DNA of 64,000 nucleotides, from the NCBI RefSeq assembly GCF_019334345.1, contig NZ_JAHWQX010000002.1, forward strand, positions 1,018,306-1,082,305, given 5' to 3'. Made by a program: the position numbers and the translations under genes. Each line of letters begins with the position of its first letter. Within the stretch, counting starts at the first letter, position 1. This DNA is from Neohoeflea coraliihabitans. Its GTDB lineage: Bacteria > Pseudomonadota > Alphaproteobacteria > Rhizobiales > Rhizobiaceae. This document shows, piece after piece, positions 47,601 to 56,524 of this stretch. The notes under the pieces were generated by a model that saw only the letters and a list, made by a program, of their open reading frames with translations, had not been told where the DNA came from and ran no database searches.

Positions 47601-48445
47601 CCGGTGGCCTTGCCGTCAGCGTCGGTCATCGGTTGATAAACGAAATCGACATATAGTCGCTCGACCGGGGCATCAGGCCTGTGCTGCAACGAGACTTCCA
47701 CCGCCGTTCCGACAAAGGCTGTGGCGGACTGATAGACTTGATCGAGCAGTTCGATAAAGCCCTGGTCAACGACTTCCGGCAGGGCGTCACGCGCCGCCTT
47801 GCCGAGAATGTCGCGATGACCGACAAGCTTGCGGTAAGCTGGATTTGCCAATTCGAAGACATGGTCGGGACCGCGCAGCAGCGCCATGAATCCCGGCGCC
47901 TGTTCGAACATCTGCGCCAGGCGCCGCTGCTCCTCGGCATGACGGCGCTCGGCGAGAACGCGCTCTGAAGTCTCGTTGACGATGGCCAGCACGCCACCGG
48001 GCTTGCCGCTTTCATCGAGAACGGGCGAATAGCTGAGATCAAGCCAGGCTTTTTCAGAGTTCTTGCCGCGATGCAGCGTCAATTGCTGATCGCTGTAGGC
48101 CAAGGTCTCACCGCTTAGCACGACCTTCATCACATGGTCGTTGAAGTCGCGGATCTCCGGCCAGGCCTCTCGCACCGGGCACCCAAGCACAGCGGGATGA
48201 CGGCTACCGGCGATTACCGAATATCCGTCATTGTAAATCATGAGGCCGGCTTCGCCCCAGAGCAAAGCCATCGGAAGACGCGAGCGCAAAAGAATGGCCG
48301 TCGCGGTCTTCAAGCTCTGGGGCCAGCTGTCGATCGGACCGAGCGGCGTCGATGCCCAATCATGCTCCCGAATCAACCGCGCCATGGCGCCGCCTCCGGC
48401 GAGAAAGGCCGCTTGTCGTCGGAGATCGTCGTCGTTCACAGTCAA
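44672..48445 (-). CDS. Soluble multi-PAS/GAF hybrid histidine kinase
   Basis: 1257 residues, no membrane helix. Order, by eye: N-terminal PAS-like region (1-160), PAS (170-290), GAF (310-455), PAS (460-590), PAS (620-745), PAS (755-875), HisKA with the phospho-accepting His in [17 protein letters not shown] (H892), HATPase with N box ([14 protein letters not shown]), G boxes ([19 protein letters not shown]), then a receiver (VLVVDDEP; phospho-Asp D1186 in LLITDVGLP). The signals are unknown. No separate regulator gene lies nearby, so the fused receiver is its only visible partner. The start fits an ATG/GTG at 48445. Confidence 0.93.
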   Translation of the reverse strand: MTVNDDDLRRQAAFLAGGGAMARLIREHDWASTPLGPIDSWPQSLKTATAILLRSRLPMALLWGEAGLMIYNDGYSVIAGSRHPAVLGCPVREAWPEIRDFNDHVMKVVLSGETLAYSDQQLTLHRGKNSEKAWLDLSYSPVLDESGKPGGVLAIVNETSERVLAERRHAEEQRRLAQMFEQAPGFMALLRGPDHVFELANPAYRKLVGHRDILGKAARDALPEVVDQGFIELLDQVYQSATAFVGTAVEVSLQHRPDAPVERLYVDFVYQPMTDADGKATGIFLEGVDVTERTRAERLRTAQNAILESALSNASLNDTLDMLLRTAEDQSSADMKASILLANEEGSRLCHGAAPSLPTAYTEAVDGLEIGPQAGSCGTAAWRGEAVYVADIANDPLWVNFADLALPHGLRSCWSAPIFGADERLLGTFAMYYAAQRAPSREDLELAEYCIRLASLAIERKIAEEKLRQGEERYRTLFENVEAGFCVLEMKFDDEDNAIDYRIVEGNPAFERQTGLVDAIGKWVSETAPELERHWFDIYGGVALTGKAVRFENEAKTFGRWYDVHAFRTGEPEEQRVAVLFTDISHRRRVELELRELNETLETRVAERTAERDRAWKNSRDLQVVIGPDGVFRAANEAWDSILGWRADTVIGRNWTEFTHPDDIAACRQVLERASGESARIGETEETADTSSSTVDIRFRHRDGGFRLISWLAQNEGGLTYGSGRDVTAERQRQAELARTEDALRLYENIVQSDEAPVVAFDRNRRVIAFNSAHAKAYSQLFGRKPKVGDHLPDHMPQGQAALLTGLMDRALAGETFTVIEEFGPAGGDKTCFEISYTPLRNQDGEIVGAFHHARDVTARLRAETELTQAQEALRQSQKMEAVGQLTGGLAHDFNNLLAGMSGSLELMQTRLSQGRVVEIDRYLTAAQESARRAAALTHRLLAFSRRQTLDPKPTRVDQLIAGMEELIRRTMGPAIAVETQSQSDLWATLVDPNQLENALLNLCINARDAMPDGGKLAIRTSNEVLDERAAREIDLAAGSYIAMTVADTGSGMPLDVIERAFDPFFTTKPIGLGTGLGLSMTYGFARQSGGQVRIVSEVGHGTTISLYLPRHEGIEPVEEPDRSETERTAANVGRTVLVVDDEPLVRMLVVDVLEELDCQVLEAGDGPEAMAILRSGKQIDLLITDVGLPNGMNGRQIAEAARQMQPEVKVLFITGYAENAVLSHGHLELGMHVMTKPFQMDALAEKIRSISEDMAK

Positions 48446-48577
48446 CGGGTGCCTCTCTGCCCTGGCCGCATGTTCAAGCCCAACCCCTTTGTGTCAGCAG
48501 CACCTTCGCGTTCAAGGCGCTATGAATTCTGCTTGCCGAGCATTCGTAAAGGATGCGAACAGCCGAATATGAATAGC

Positions 48578-48605
48578 CATATACTGTTGATAATCCAGCA
48601 GGCAA
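48578..48605 (-). promoter_or_regulatory. Putative promoter of the hybrid histidine kinase gene
   Basis: On the minus strand, TTGCCT (48600-48605) and TATATG (48578-48583) are 16 bp apart. This would give a leader of about 125 bases before the kinase start at 48445. Nothing else is seen in the 285-bp gap 48446-48730. Confidence 0.42.
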
Positions 48606-48730
48606 TCGTTGACAGAGCCGTCAGCCGTTTTCTTGCGCCAACAAATCGTTTTTGACAGGCGGGTTACGCGATGCTTCCTACCGGGCTAGCGCCAACCGGA
48701 TTTGCCGGATCGCGCTATGCGACTTTGCAT

Positions 48731-50107
48731 TCAGTTGGAAGTTCCGGCGGCCAGCGCCGCTTCGACTGCCGGTCCAAAGCTGAGCACATCCTCGTCCCGT
48801 CCCGATGCCGCCGAAAGAAGAAAGCCCGTCGGCATCTGATTTTCGTCGACACCGTTCGGCATTGCCAAGCCGGGCAGATCGAGAAAATTGCCCACCATCG
48901 TATTGCGCAAGGTTTTCAGATTGACCCGGTGAAACAGCTCCTTATCGGCTTCCAGCGGCGCGATTTGAGGCGCTATATGGGCGACCGTCGGCATGGCCAC
49001 GAGGGCACCATCCAGCCAGGAGCGCAGCTCGGCAACCAGATCCCGGCGCGCCCGCTGCAGCATGATCAGGTCATGGGCCGTCATCTTCTTGCCGCCCATA
49101 ATGCGGTCCACGACACGGCTGTCGATACGGGAGACATCGGGGCCGTCGACCAGTTCACGATGTTCGGCGTAGGCGTCGGCAGCGGCAATCGATCCGTACC
49201 GGGCGGCGAGTTCCACGGTCCGCGCAAAGATTGGCAGCGGACCAGAGCGGATCGTGGCGCCGTGTTGCTCGAGGCGCCGCAAAGACGCCTCGAAATTGGC
49301 CATGACAGCAGGGTCGACCGCGTCGAGAACAACGGTCTCGGCGACGAAGATCGACAATTCGTGCAGTGGTCTGCGCACCATTGCCGGTGCGGTGGCGCCA
49401 CGCAAGGCGGCATCAAGCAGGATGCAGTCTTCCACCGAACGGGCCAGCGGACCAATGGTATCGAGCGAGCGCGACAGGGGGAACACACGGGTGTCATCAA
49501 TGCGGCCGCCCGAAGGCTTGAAGCCGGTGATGCCGTTGAAGGCCGCGGGTATTCGGATCGAGCCGCCCGTGTCGGTGCCAATGGCGCACGGCACCATCCC
49601 CGACGCGACGGCGACGCCGCAGCCCGACGACGATCCACCCGGTACGCGCGGTGCGCCATTGCCATGCGGATTAACCGGCGTTCCGAAATGCGGATTGAGC
49701 CCGAGGCCCGAATAGGCAAACTCCGTAAGATTTAACTTACCTAAAGTGACCATGCCGGCGCCAGCGAGATGCGTCACGACGGGGGCATCACGGGTCGCCG
49801 CGGCTTGATCACGGTAGACGGCCGAACCGGCGGTCGTTGGAACGCCTTCCACATCAATCAGGTCCTTCCACGCGACCGGGACACCGTCGAGCGGGGACAG
49901 GGGGCGATTGTCCGCCAGACGCTGCTCTGCGGCGCGCGCTTCCGTCCGGGCGCGCTCGGCGGTGACGGCAAGAAAAACGGGCGAGCTCTGATCGGAAATC
50001 GTCTCGAGCAGATGTTCGACAAGCGCCACCGGTGTGGTTTCGCCGGCCTGAAGAGCTCGGCCAATGGCGGCGGCGGACCGGCTGGCGATGGCTTGCAGAT
50101 CGGGCAT
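48731..50107 (-). CDS. Amidase, amidase-signature family
   Basis: 458 residues. The Ser-cisSer-Lys catalytic set is visible: Lys in PVAWKDLIDVEG, the Gly/Ser stretch GGSSSGCGVAVASGM and the nucleophile Ser in GTDTGGSIRIPAAFNG. Cytoplasmic, no signal peptide. It could cleave a half-amide, an allophanate-like compound or another carboxamide; the family does not tell. It is the last gene of the eleven-gene operon, 45 bp after the CobW gene. The length and motifs are complete. Confidence 0.93.
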   Translation of the reverse strand: MPDLQAIASRSAAAIGRALQAGETTPVALVEHLLETISDQSSPVFLAVTAERARTEARAAEQRLADNRPLSPLDGVPVAWKDLIDVEGVPTTAGSAVYRDQAAATRDAPVVTHLAGAGMVTLGKLNLTEFAYSGLGLNPHFGTPVNPHGNGAPRVPGGSSSGCGVAVASGMVPCAIGTDTGGSIRIPAAFNGITGFKPSGGRIDDTRVFPLSRSLDTIGPLARSVEDCILLDAALRGATAPAMVRRPLHELSIFVAETVVLDAVDPAVMANFEASLRRLEQHGATIRSGPLPIFARTVELAARYGSIAAADAYAEHRELVDGPDVSRIDSRVVDRIMGGKKMTAHDLIMLQRARRDLVAELRSWLDGALVAMPTVAHIAPQIAPLEADKELFHRVNLKTLRNTMVGNFLDLPGLAMPNGVDENQMPTGFLLSAASGRDEDVLSFGPAVEAALAAGTSN

Positions 50108-50152
50108 GGCTGTCCTTTGTTTGCTTGTGTCGGCTTTGCGATCGCAGGGACC

Positions 50153-51244
50153 TCAAGCCACTTCGCTTCTTGGCCCCAATGCGCGCGCCTTGGCGAGAAA
50201 GGCATTGAGGGAGCGGCGAACCCGCTGCTCGTCAATGCCGCGCGTGATGAAGACGATCTTAGAGCTGTGGTCTTCGTCCGGCCAATGATCAAGATGCATT
50301 GGCGGGTGAACCACATGCTGAACGCCGTGCAGGACAACCGGCGTCTGCGATTCCGCGACCTGAAGGATGCCCTTGACCCGCAGGATGCGTTCGCCATGCG
50401 CGTGCAAAAGCGCGGTCAGCCATATGCCGAAGGCGGTCCAGTCGATCGGCTCGGGAAAGCGCAGCACGAAGGCATTGGTGTCTGCATCGCCATGCAAGCC
50501 GCCGTGGGAGCCGCCGTGCGCGCCATGGTGATGGGTATGCGTGCCCGCATGCTCATGCGAGGGCACTTCCCTCTCGCGTTCAAGCGCTTCGGCGCTGGCG
50601 ATCCAACGCTGAACCTCGGCGGCGCGGCGCAATTCGTCGCCCACATCTGCCCCGAACAGGAAATCCGCATCAAACCCGGAGCCGGACGATGTGGCGACCG
50701 GCGCAGCGGGATTGAGGCGCGCAAGCTGCCTTTTCAGGGTTTCGACGCTGTCGGTTTCAGCCAGGTCGACCTTGGTGATCAGAAGACGATCAGCCACCGC
50801 GATCTGCTTGCCGGCCTCGTCGTGGGCAGCGATCGTGCGGGCGCCGTTGAGCGCGTCAATGGTGCAGATCAGATTGGCGATCCGGTAGTGGTTGCGAATG
50901 ATCGGATCGGCGGCGATGGTCGACAGGATCGGCGCCGGATCGGCGAGGCCCGTGGTCTCGACCACCACACGCGCGAAACGCGGGATGTCGCCGCGAGCCG
51001 CCTTGTCGTGCAGGCTGCGGATTGTTTCCTTGAGATCCGAGCGGATGGTGCAACAGATGCAGCCGGACTCAAGAAGCAATACGCCTTCCTCGACCTCTTC
51101 AAGCAGCAGATGATCAAGACCGACCTCGCCGAACTCATTGACGATGACGGCCGTGTCAGAAAATCGCGGACTGGCCAACACCTCGCGCAACAAGGTGGTC
51201 TTGCCGGAGCCGAGAAAGCCGGTGACGACATTGACCGGGATCAC
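50153..51244 (-). CDS. CobW/COG0523-family metallochaperone GTPase with a histidine-rich loop
   Basis: 363 residues. G1 loop GFLGSGKTTLLREVL, the metal-binding CxCC motif ESGCICCTIRSDL (C62, C64, C65), the NKxD-like ITKVDLAE, and a CobW C-terminal domain. Residues 230-251 hold nine His in 22 positions (SHEHAGTHTHHHGAHGGSH), a likely Zn or other metal reservoir. Family members hand metals to target enzymes. The start is a GTG at 51244 that overlaps the previous stop in GTGA. In this operon the likely client is a metal-dependent hydrolase such as the CE4 protein. Confidence 0.93.
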   Translation of the reverse strand: MIPVNVVTGFLGSGKTTLLREVLASPRFSDTAVIVNEFGEVGLDHLLLEEVEEGVLLLESGCICCTIRSDLKETIRSLHDKAARGDIPRFARVVVETTGLADPAPILSTIAADPIIRNHYRIANLICTIDALNGARTIAAHDEAGKQIAVADRLLITKVDLAETDSVETLKRQLARLNPAAPVATSSGSGFDADFLFGADVGDELRRAAEVQRWIASAEALEREREVPSHEHAGTHTHHHGAHGGSHGGLHGDADTNAFVLRFPEPIDWTAFGIWLTALLHAHGERILRVKGILQVAESQTPVVLHGVQHVVHPPMHLDHWPDEDHSSKIVFITRGIDEQRVRRSLNAFLAKARALGPRSEVA

Positions 51245-51564
51245 GGTTCCGATCCCTCGATCTGGGCGATCCAGGCCTCATCAAGGACATCGATCGGGGC
51301 GCCACGCAGCTGGTCGACAGCGCTCCAGACGCTCTGCAAATCATCGACGATCGCCTGTTTGCCGGTTGGCGAGCGGACAATGTAGCTGGTGGCCTGGAAG
51401 TCGGACAGCTTGAGTCGCGCCGCGGCCAGGGCCTGATTGACCAGAGCGGCGCGATGCAGGCGCTCAGCGCGAATGGTGCGGCGTCCGGCGCCCGTGAAGG
51501 CATTCGGATGAGCGGACGTCTCCGTCCAGTGAACGGTTCCCAATAGGCCGCACAGCCCGCACAT
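51241..51564 (-). CDS. Small protein of unknown function with N-terminal MCGLCG
   Basis: 107 residues from MCGLCGLLGTVHWTE, no match that I recognise. The first residues mimic the Cys2 start of class II glutamine amidotransferases (MCG), but the protein is far too short for that fold. The pair C2/C5 could bind metal, which would suit its coupling to the CobW gene (4-bp overlap). The middle (LHRAALVNQALAAARLKLSDF) is helical; the end is acidic. The ATG at 51564 has AAGGAA upstream. The open frame to 51702 runs through the hairpin and is not likely. Confidence 0.78.
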   Translation of the reverse strand: MCGLCGLLGTVHWTETSAHPNAFTGAGRRTIRAERLHRAALVNQALAAARLKLSDFQATSYIVRSPTGKQAIVDDLQSVWSAVDQLRGAPIDVLDEAWIAQIEGSEP

Positions 51565-51588
51565 GCTCGTTCCTTTTCGAAATATGAG

Positions 51589-51610
51589 GAAGCGGGCGGC
51601 GGCCCGCTTC
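51589..51610 (-). other. Intercistronic hairpin before the MCGLCG gene
   Basis: A perfect 9-bp stem, GAAGCGGGC (51589-51597) with GCCCGCTTC (51602-51610), with a 4-nt loop. It lies between the deacylase stop and the MCGLCG start, on the operon transcript. No strong T-run follows on the minus strand, so it may protect the message or slow polymerase, not stop it. Confidence 0.6.
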
Positions 51611-51634
51611 TCCCTTTTGCCGCAGGGTCTGACC

Positions 51635-52510
51635 CTAGCGTGGATAACGGCTGGCGAAGTCGTCAGCGATGGCATCAAAGGTGGTGAACTCCACCCCCTC
51701 ATGGCTCATGATGTGCTCGTAAAGCCGTTCAAGCATCAGCAACACCTGCGGCTTGCCGGACACATCCGGGTGGATGGTCAGAGTATAGACCGCATAGTCC
51801 ATCTCGCGATAAACCCAGTCGAACTGATCCCGCCACATTTCCTCGAGGTGGCGCGGATTGACGAAGCCGTGGCTGTTGGGAGCCGCCTTCATGAACATCA
51901 TCGGCGGCAGATCGTCGAGATACCAGGAGGCGGGAATCTCGATCAGGTCGGTCTCCTCGCCGCGCACCAGTGGCTTCATCCACTCCTCGGCCTTCTTCGA
52001 ATAGTCGATCTTGGTCCAGCTGTCGCCGACCCGCACGCGGTAGGGCGTGAAGTCGTTGTGCATGAGTGAATGGTCGTATTTGATGCCTTTCTTCAGCAGC
52101 AACTCGTTGGAGACCGGCGAAAATTCCCACCAGGGAGCCACGTAGCCGGTCGGACGACGGCCGCAAAGCTCCTCGATCAGGCCGATCGACTTGTCCATCA
52201 CCGCCTCTTCCTGCTCCGGCGTCATGGCGATGGGATTCTCATGGCTGTAGCCATGCATGCCGATTTCGTGCCCCGCCTCGGCAACGGCCTTCATCTGATC
52301 GGGGAAGGTCTCGATCGAATGGCCGGGAATAAACCATGTGGTCTTGATGCCCCAGCGCTTGAAGAGTTCCAGCAGGCGCATCGAACCGACCTCGCCGGAA
52401 AACATGCCACGGCTGATATCGCAGGGACTGTCCTCACCGCCATAGGATCCAAGCCAGCCGCCGACGGCGTCGACGTCGACGCCGAAGGCGCAGTAAATCT
52501 TCTTGGTCAT
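51635..52510 (-). CDS. Cytoplasmic CE4 polysaccharide-deacetylase-fold hydrolase (PuuE/imidase-like)
   Basis: 291 residues from [25 protein letters not shown] stands 9 bases before the ATG at 52510. CE4 motifs: Asp pair D12/D14, HGYSH (H86, H90), [11 protein letters not shown] and the late His in [12 protein letters not shown]. There is no signal peptide, so cell-wall action is unlikely. This subgroup (PuuE, HpPgdA and cyclic-imide hydrolases) opens C-N bonds in ureides or imides. The place in an operon with an amidase and an importer supports that reading, but the substrate is inferred. Confidence 0.87.
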   Translation of the reverse strand: MTKKIYCAFGVDVDAVGGWLGSYGGEDSPCDISRGMFSGEVGSMRLLELFKRWGIKTTWFIPGHSIETFPDQMKAVAEAGHEIGMHGYSHENPIAMTPEQEEAVMDKSIGLIEELCGRRPTGYVAPWWEFSPVSNELLLKKGIKYDHSLMHNDFTPYRVRVGDSWTKIDYSKKAEEWMKPLVRGEETDLIEIPASWYLDDLPPMMFMKAAPNSHGFVNPRHLEEMWRDQFDWVYREMDYAVYTLTIHPDVSGKPQVLLMLERLYEHIMSHEGVEFTTFDAIADDFASRYPR

Positions 52511-52571
52511 TCTCAAGTCCTCCATTTGCAAAGTGGATAGATGCCGGTTCGGCGCGCGCGCATCGGCGAAC

Positions 52572-53681
52572 TCACGCCTCGCCCAGCACGATAGTGGCGC
52601 GCTCTGGTTTCCAGCGCAGCTCGACTGCTGATCCCGGAACGATGCCGCGGCCTTCAATTCGCTCGCGGTAAGCCTCGATGCGCATCGGGACGAGGCCCGG
52701 AAGCTCCACACCGATATAAACCACCTGGCCGACCGGCTCGACGCTGGTCACGGTGCCGCGAGCGCGATCCAGCGCCGCATCTCCTGCGGGTTCAGCCGCG
52801 GGCACGATGTCGATATATTCCGAAGGCGCGACAACCATTGCTTTCTGGCCGACCGTACCGGAACCGGCCTTGAAACTCGGCACACCGGAGAACCGGCCAA
52901 GGGGTGTTGTCACCGAAGCCCGATTGCCATCGATGTCCGCAAGCTCACCCGGAATGATCTTGTTGCGGCCGATGAATCTTGCAACGAAGCCGGATTGTGG
53001 GCGGGTGTACAGTTCAAACGGCGAGGACACCTGCTCGACCCGGCCGGCGTTCATGACGACGACGCGGTCGCCCATCGACAGGGCCTCCGACTGGGCGTGG
53101 GTGACAAAAACGAATGTGATGTTGAGTTCACGCTGGAGGATCTTCAGTTCCTCCTGAATGGATTTGCGCAGATTGGCGTCGAGCGCACCCAAGGGTTCAT
53201 CGAGCAGCAGGATATCCGGTTCCGTCACCAGACCGCGCGCCAGCGAAAGCCGTTGTTTCTGGCCGCCGGACAGCGCGCCTTCGCGCGCATCGACAACATC
53301 GCCCAATTGCAGCTTGTCGATGATCGCATCGGTGCGTTTCTTGATTTCGGAAGCGCTCAGATTGCGCACATGCAGACCGAACTCGATGTTCTGGCGCACG
53401 GTCATATGCGGAAAAATGGCGTAGTTCTGAAAAATGGTCGCCGTCGGCCGGCGCTCGGTCGGCACGTGGGTGAAATTCTTGCCGCGGATGATCAGATCCC
53501 CGGAGGTGATCGATTCCAGTCCTGCAATCATGCGCAGCGTGGTCGTCTTGCCGCAACCGGAGGGGCCGACGAAGGATATGAATTCACCCCGCTTGACCTC
53601 AAGATCAAACGCCTCGACGGCCACGGTTCCACCCGGGTAAATCTTCCGCAGCCTGACCAGTTCGAGGTCGGTGTCAGTCAT
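52572..53681 (-). CDS. Polyamine-type ABC transporter ATP-binding protein (first of two)
   Basis: 369 residues. Walker [18 protein letters not shown]-loop near [16 protein letters not shown], signature [15 protein letters not shown], Walker [14 protein letters not shown]-loop [10 protein letters not shown], and a C-terminal TOBE-like regulatory part. This is the PotA/FbpC class. It lies after the binding protein and far from the permeases; the second ATPase is at 58303-59406. Confidence 0.93.
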   Translation of the reverse strand: MTDTDLELVRLRKIYPGGTVAVEAFDLEVKRGEFISFVGPSGCGKTTTLRMIAGLESITSGDLIIRGKNFTHVPTERRPTATIFQNYAIFPHMTVRQNIEFGLHVRNLSASEIKKRTDAIIDKLQLGDVVDAREGALSGGQKQRLSLARGLVTEPDILLLDEPLGALDANLRKSIQEELKILQRELNITFVFVTHAQSEALSMGDRVVVMNAGRVEQVSSPFELYTRPQSGFVARFIGRNKIIPGELADIDGNRASVTTPLGRFSGVPSFKAGSGTVGQKAMVVAPSEYIDIVPAAEPAGDAALDRARGTVTSVEPVGQVVYIGVELPGLVPMRIEAYRERIEGRGIVPGSAVELRWKPERATIVLGEA

Positions 53682-53710
53682 GAGGCATCCTCGGCTTTTC
53701 TGGTGGTGAC

Positions 53711-53732
53711 GCGCGGACTCCGTGGTCCGCGC
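53711..53732 (-). other. Intercistronic hairpin after the binding-protein gene
   Basis: An 8-bp perfect stem, GCGCGGAC (53711-53718) with GTCCGCGC (53725-53732), and a 6-nt loop, in the 68-bp gap after the binding-protein stop. It could act as a 3' barrier that raises the amount of binding protein over ATPase. Confidence 0.6.
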
Positions 53733-53749
53733 GCCTTGAACGTTGCAGG

Positions 53750-54961
53750 TCAGGCGCTCAGGAATTCGTCCCAGCGCATGATCAGATGATCGTACTCATC
53801 CGGCCACTGATGCCAGTAGCTGACATGGCTGGCCCGCTCTTCGAGCGATCCACCATCGCGCAGATCGCCCGGCTTGATGCCGCGCTCTTCCGGACCTTCC
53901 CACGGCTTGCCCTCGTACCAGAAGCCGTATTTCTCCGGCGCCATGACATCCTTGATCGTCGTGGTCGGCGAGTAGTAGCCCTGCTCGGAAACGATGACGC
54001 CCGGGTCCCCGGACAGCCAGTAGTCGGCGTAGGCGCGCACGGCCTCGGCGTTTTCGCTGGAGGCGATCTGCGAGATGCCGATGGCCCAGGCGCGATACCC
54101 TTCCTTGGGAACGGCATAGGAGCATTCGATACCCTGCGCCTTGACCGCCATGACAGCCGGCTGCCAGGCATCGGCAAGGATCATTTCGCCCGAAGCAAGC
54201 AGGTTGACCAGCTCGCCGAAGTCGCCCCAGAGAGCGCGGAACTGTCCGCCCTTCTTCTTCGAGATCAGGAACTTGGAGGCTTCGTCGATCTGTTCCTTGG
54301 TCGGGTTGCCAGGATTTGGCACATCGAGCAGGCCGAGCGAGTTCATTGCCAGGATGGCCTGACCGAAGGCGATCAGCGGGTCGACATTGAGGCCGGTCTT
54401 GCCCTTGAACTTGTCATCGAACAGCGCCGTCCAGGTGTTGGCTTCCTCTGCACTGACGAGGTCCGGGCGATAGCCGATCGAATCGAAGTTGTAGACCGTC
54501 GGAACCATCCACAATTCGCTCTGGGCATCGTCAGCCCAGATCTGGCCGGAAATCTGGGCACGGGCTTCCATCTTGGAATCGGCCTCGGTGAAGATCGGCC
54601 GGATCGAATTCCAGTTGGACAGGCTGGAGGTCGGGATCGGCGCGATGGTTTTGGTTTCGGTCATTGCCGGCAGGCGCTCGCCAATAATCTCCCAGCAATC
54701 ATAGGCGTTCGAGCCAGACAGCAATTCGGTCTGGGTGTTGGGGAAGATATCGGCTTTGCCGGAAACCGAACCGACCCCGGACTTGGCCTTGAAGTCGTTG
54801 AGAATGCGTTCCTGCACGGTCACCGACAAACCAACGGTTCGCAGTTCCTGATTGCCAAGTTCCTGAGCCCAGAGCATGTCCGGACGGATCAAGGCAGAAC
54901 TTCCGGCAAGGGCACCGACCCCTGCTACGAAGCTACGACGGGATATGGGCATATTACTCAT
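53750..54961 (-). CDS. Exported PotD/PotF-like substrate-binding protein
   Basis: 403 residues from MSNMPISRRSFVAGVGALAG, a Tat-like SRRSF signal followed by a hydrophobic stretch and a probable cut near LWAQE. The mature part is a periplasmic binding protein of the polyamine type: MVPTVYNFDSIGYR, GQFRALWGDFGELVNLLASGEM. The end HLIMRWDEFLSA resembles that of the second binding protein at 60650. AGGGAA precedes the ATG at 54961. It lies between the SDR genes and the first ATPase. Confidence 0.92.
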   Translation of the reverse strand: MSNMPISRRSFVAGVGALAGSSALIRPDMLWAQELGNQELRTVGLSVTVQERILNDFKAKSGVGSVSGKADIFPNTQTELLSGSNAYDCWEIIGERLPAMTETKTIAPIPTSSLSNWNSIRPIFTEADSKMEARAQISGQIWADDAQSELWMVPTVYNFDSIGYRPDLVSAEEANTWTALFDDKFKGKTGLNVDPLIAFGQAILAMNSLGLLDVPNPGNPTKEQIDEASKFLISKKKGGQFRALWGDFGELVNLLASGEMILADAWQPAVMAVKAQGIECSYAVPKEGYRAWAIGISQIASSENAEAVRAYADYWLSGDPGVIVSEQGYYSPTTTIKDVMAPEKYGFWYEGKPWEGPEERGIKPGDLRDGGSLEERASHVSYWHQWPDEYDHLIMRWDEFLSA

Positions 54962-55013
54962 TGAAATGTTCCCTGTTTTTTTGAGTTGCGTAAAACTTTT
55001 CTTGGGCCGGCCA

Positions 55014-55766
55014 TCAGTAGCGGCCGACCAACAATCCCCCATCCACGGTCACGACTTGGCCGGTGATGTACCGGGCCTGCTCCGAGGCGAGGAATTTGAT
55101 GACGTCAGCGATGTCTTCCGGCTCGCCGACGCGTCCTATGGGAATGAAATCCGCAGCCTTCTCGAGTCCGGCCGGTCCCAACGAATGTTTCTCCGACAGG
55201 GCCTGGGCGGTGCGGATATAGCCGGGCGCCACGCCGTTAACGCGAATGCCGGCGCGGGCCAGTTCGACGGCGAGGCCGCGCACCAGCCCCACGACGCCAG
55301 CCTTGGCGGCGGAATAATGAACATGCTCGTCCCAGCCATAGGCTACGCCCATGATGGAGGAGAGACAGACAATGGCGCCCTTGCCCGATTTTCGCATCGC
55401 CGGAGCTGCGGCGCGCACCAGGCGCATCATGCCCTTGAGATCGATGTCGAAGGTGTGATCCCACTTTTCGTCGCTCAACTCTGCGAGCGGAATCCTGTGG
55501 GCTATGCCGGCGTTGCAGACGATGCAGTCGAGTGCGCCATAGGCGGCTTCAATGTCGGCGACCAACTGATCGGTCATCGCCGTCGAGGTGACATCAAGCT
55601 TGTGAAACTCAGCCTTGCCGCCCGAGCCGAGAATGGAATCGGCGACTGCCTTGCCCTCGCTCTCAAGGACATCGGTGACAAAGACGCGGTCGCCGTTGTG
55701 GCCGAAGGCCTTGGCCGTTGCGCGGCCTATGCCGATGCCGGCTCCCGTTATCAAGACATTTCTCAT
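55014..55766 (-). CDS. Short-chain dehydrogenase/reductase (first)
   Basis: 250 residues, classical SDR. NAD(P) site ITGAGIGIGRATAKAFG with an Asp-containing second strand (VFVTDVLESEG), NAG motif VCNAGIAHRIP, catalytic Tyr-Lys HYSAAKAG, and the C-terminal FLASEQARYITGQVVTVDGG. Asp after the second strand points to NAD. It is 11 bp after the second SDR. Substrate unknown; an alcohol or carbonyl product of the imported compound is plausible. Confidence 0.9.
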   Translation of the reverse strand: MRNVLITGAGIGIGRATAKAFGHNGDRVFVTDVLESEGKAVADSILGSGGKAEFHKLDVTSTAMTDQLVADIEAAYGALDCIVCNAGIAHRIPLAELSDEKWDHTFDIDLKGMMRLVRAAAPAMRKSGKGAIVCLSSIMGVAYGWDEHVHYSAAKAGVVGLVRGLAVELARAGIRVNGVAPGYIRTAQALSEKHSLGPAGLEKAADFIPIGRVGEPEDIADVIKFLASEQARYITGQVVTVDGGLLVGRY

Positions 55767-55777
55767 CGCTCTGGCTC

Positions 55778-56524
55778 CTAAAGCATCACATCGCCGGAGT
55801 TCGGCCCGAGGGTCTGGCCGACATAGGTGGCAGCCTCATCGGAAGCGAGGAAGGCCACCGTTGCCGCCACATCCTCCACTTCCCCGAAACGTCCGAGTGG
55901 CAGTTCGCCAGCCTTGCGGCTGCGCCATTCGTCCGACAACGCCATCACCAATTCCGTGTTGATCGGCCCTGGTGCGACGGCGTTGACGCGCACTCCAGCG
56001 GCACTGACCTCCCGCGCCATCGCCTTGGTCAGGCCGATAATTCCTGCCTTGGCAGCGCTGTAATGGGCCAATTCGATGCCGCCGATCTGCCCAAGCTGCG
56101 AGGCGATATTGATGATGGCACCGTTTTTAGCCTGCAGCATCGGTCCGATGGCGCGGCGGCAGCCGAGAAAACAGCCGCGGAGATGAACGGCGATCATTCT
56201 GTCGAATTCCTCGACGCTCATATCGGCAAGACGGACCTGCTGAACAATGCCGGCGTTGTTGACGGCAAGCGTGCAGGCACCCCAGGCTTCCTCACAGGCA
56301 GAGAAGGCGCGGTCGATGTCGCCCGGGTCGGAGACGTCGCCGGCCACGACAAGGGCCGTGCCACCAGCCTCTGCGATCATGTCGACGGTGTGCTGCGCGG
56401 TGGATTGATCAAGGTCCTGGACGACCACTTTTGCACCCTCGGCCGCGAGCCGCACGGCAATGGCCCGGCCAATGCCGGCCCCGGCGCCGGTTACCACAGC
56501 ATTGTGCTTTGCCAGCCGGCTCAC
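55778..56524 (-). CDS. Short-chain dehydrogenase/reductase (second)
   Basis: 248 residues, classical SDR with VVTGAGAGIGRAIAVRL, VQDLDQ (NAD preference), NNAGIVQQV and HYSAAKAGIIGLTKA. The end is GQTLGPNSGDVML. Start: GTG at 56524, with AGGAGG 7 bases upstream, overlapping the permease stop in GTGA. It is close to the first SDR in length and motifs but not identical, so the two may act in series. Confidence 0.9.
   Translation of the reverse strand: MSRLAKHNAVVTGAGAGIGRAIAVRLAAEGAKVVVQDLDQSTAQHTVDMIAEAGGTALVVAGDVSDPGDIDRAFSACEEAWGACTLAVNNAGIVQQVRLADMSVEEFDRMIAVHLRGCFLGCRRAIGPMLQAKNGAIINIASQLGQIGGIELAHYSAAKAGIIGLTKAMAREVSAAGVRVNAVAPGPINTELVMALSDEWRSRKAGELPLGRFGEVEDVAATVAFLASDEAATYVGQTLGPNSGDVML

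Noticed and set aside
49769..51385. 538-codon plus-strand frame opposite the amidase and CobW genes
   Set aside because: Crosses two real genes with catalytic motifs; no start site or family traits of its own.
51241..51564. Class II glutamine amidotransferase
   Set aside because: Only the first residues fit; the protein is less than half the length of the Ntn glutaminase domain.
51635..52510. Nodulation-type NodB chitooligosaccharide deacetylase
   Set aside because: No nodA, nodC or nod box nearby; the Asp and His motifs and operon fit the PuuE/imidase group better.
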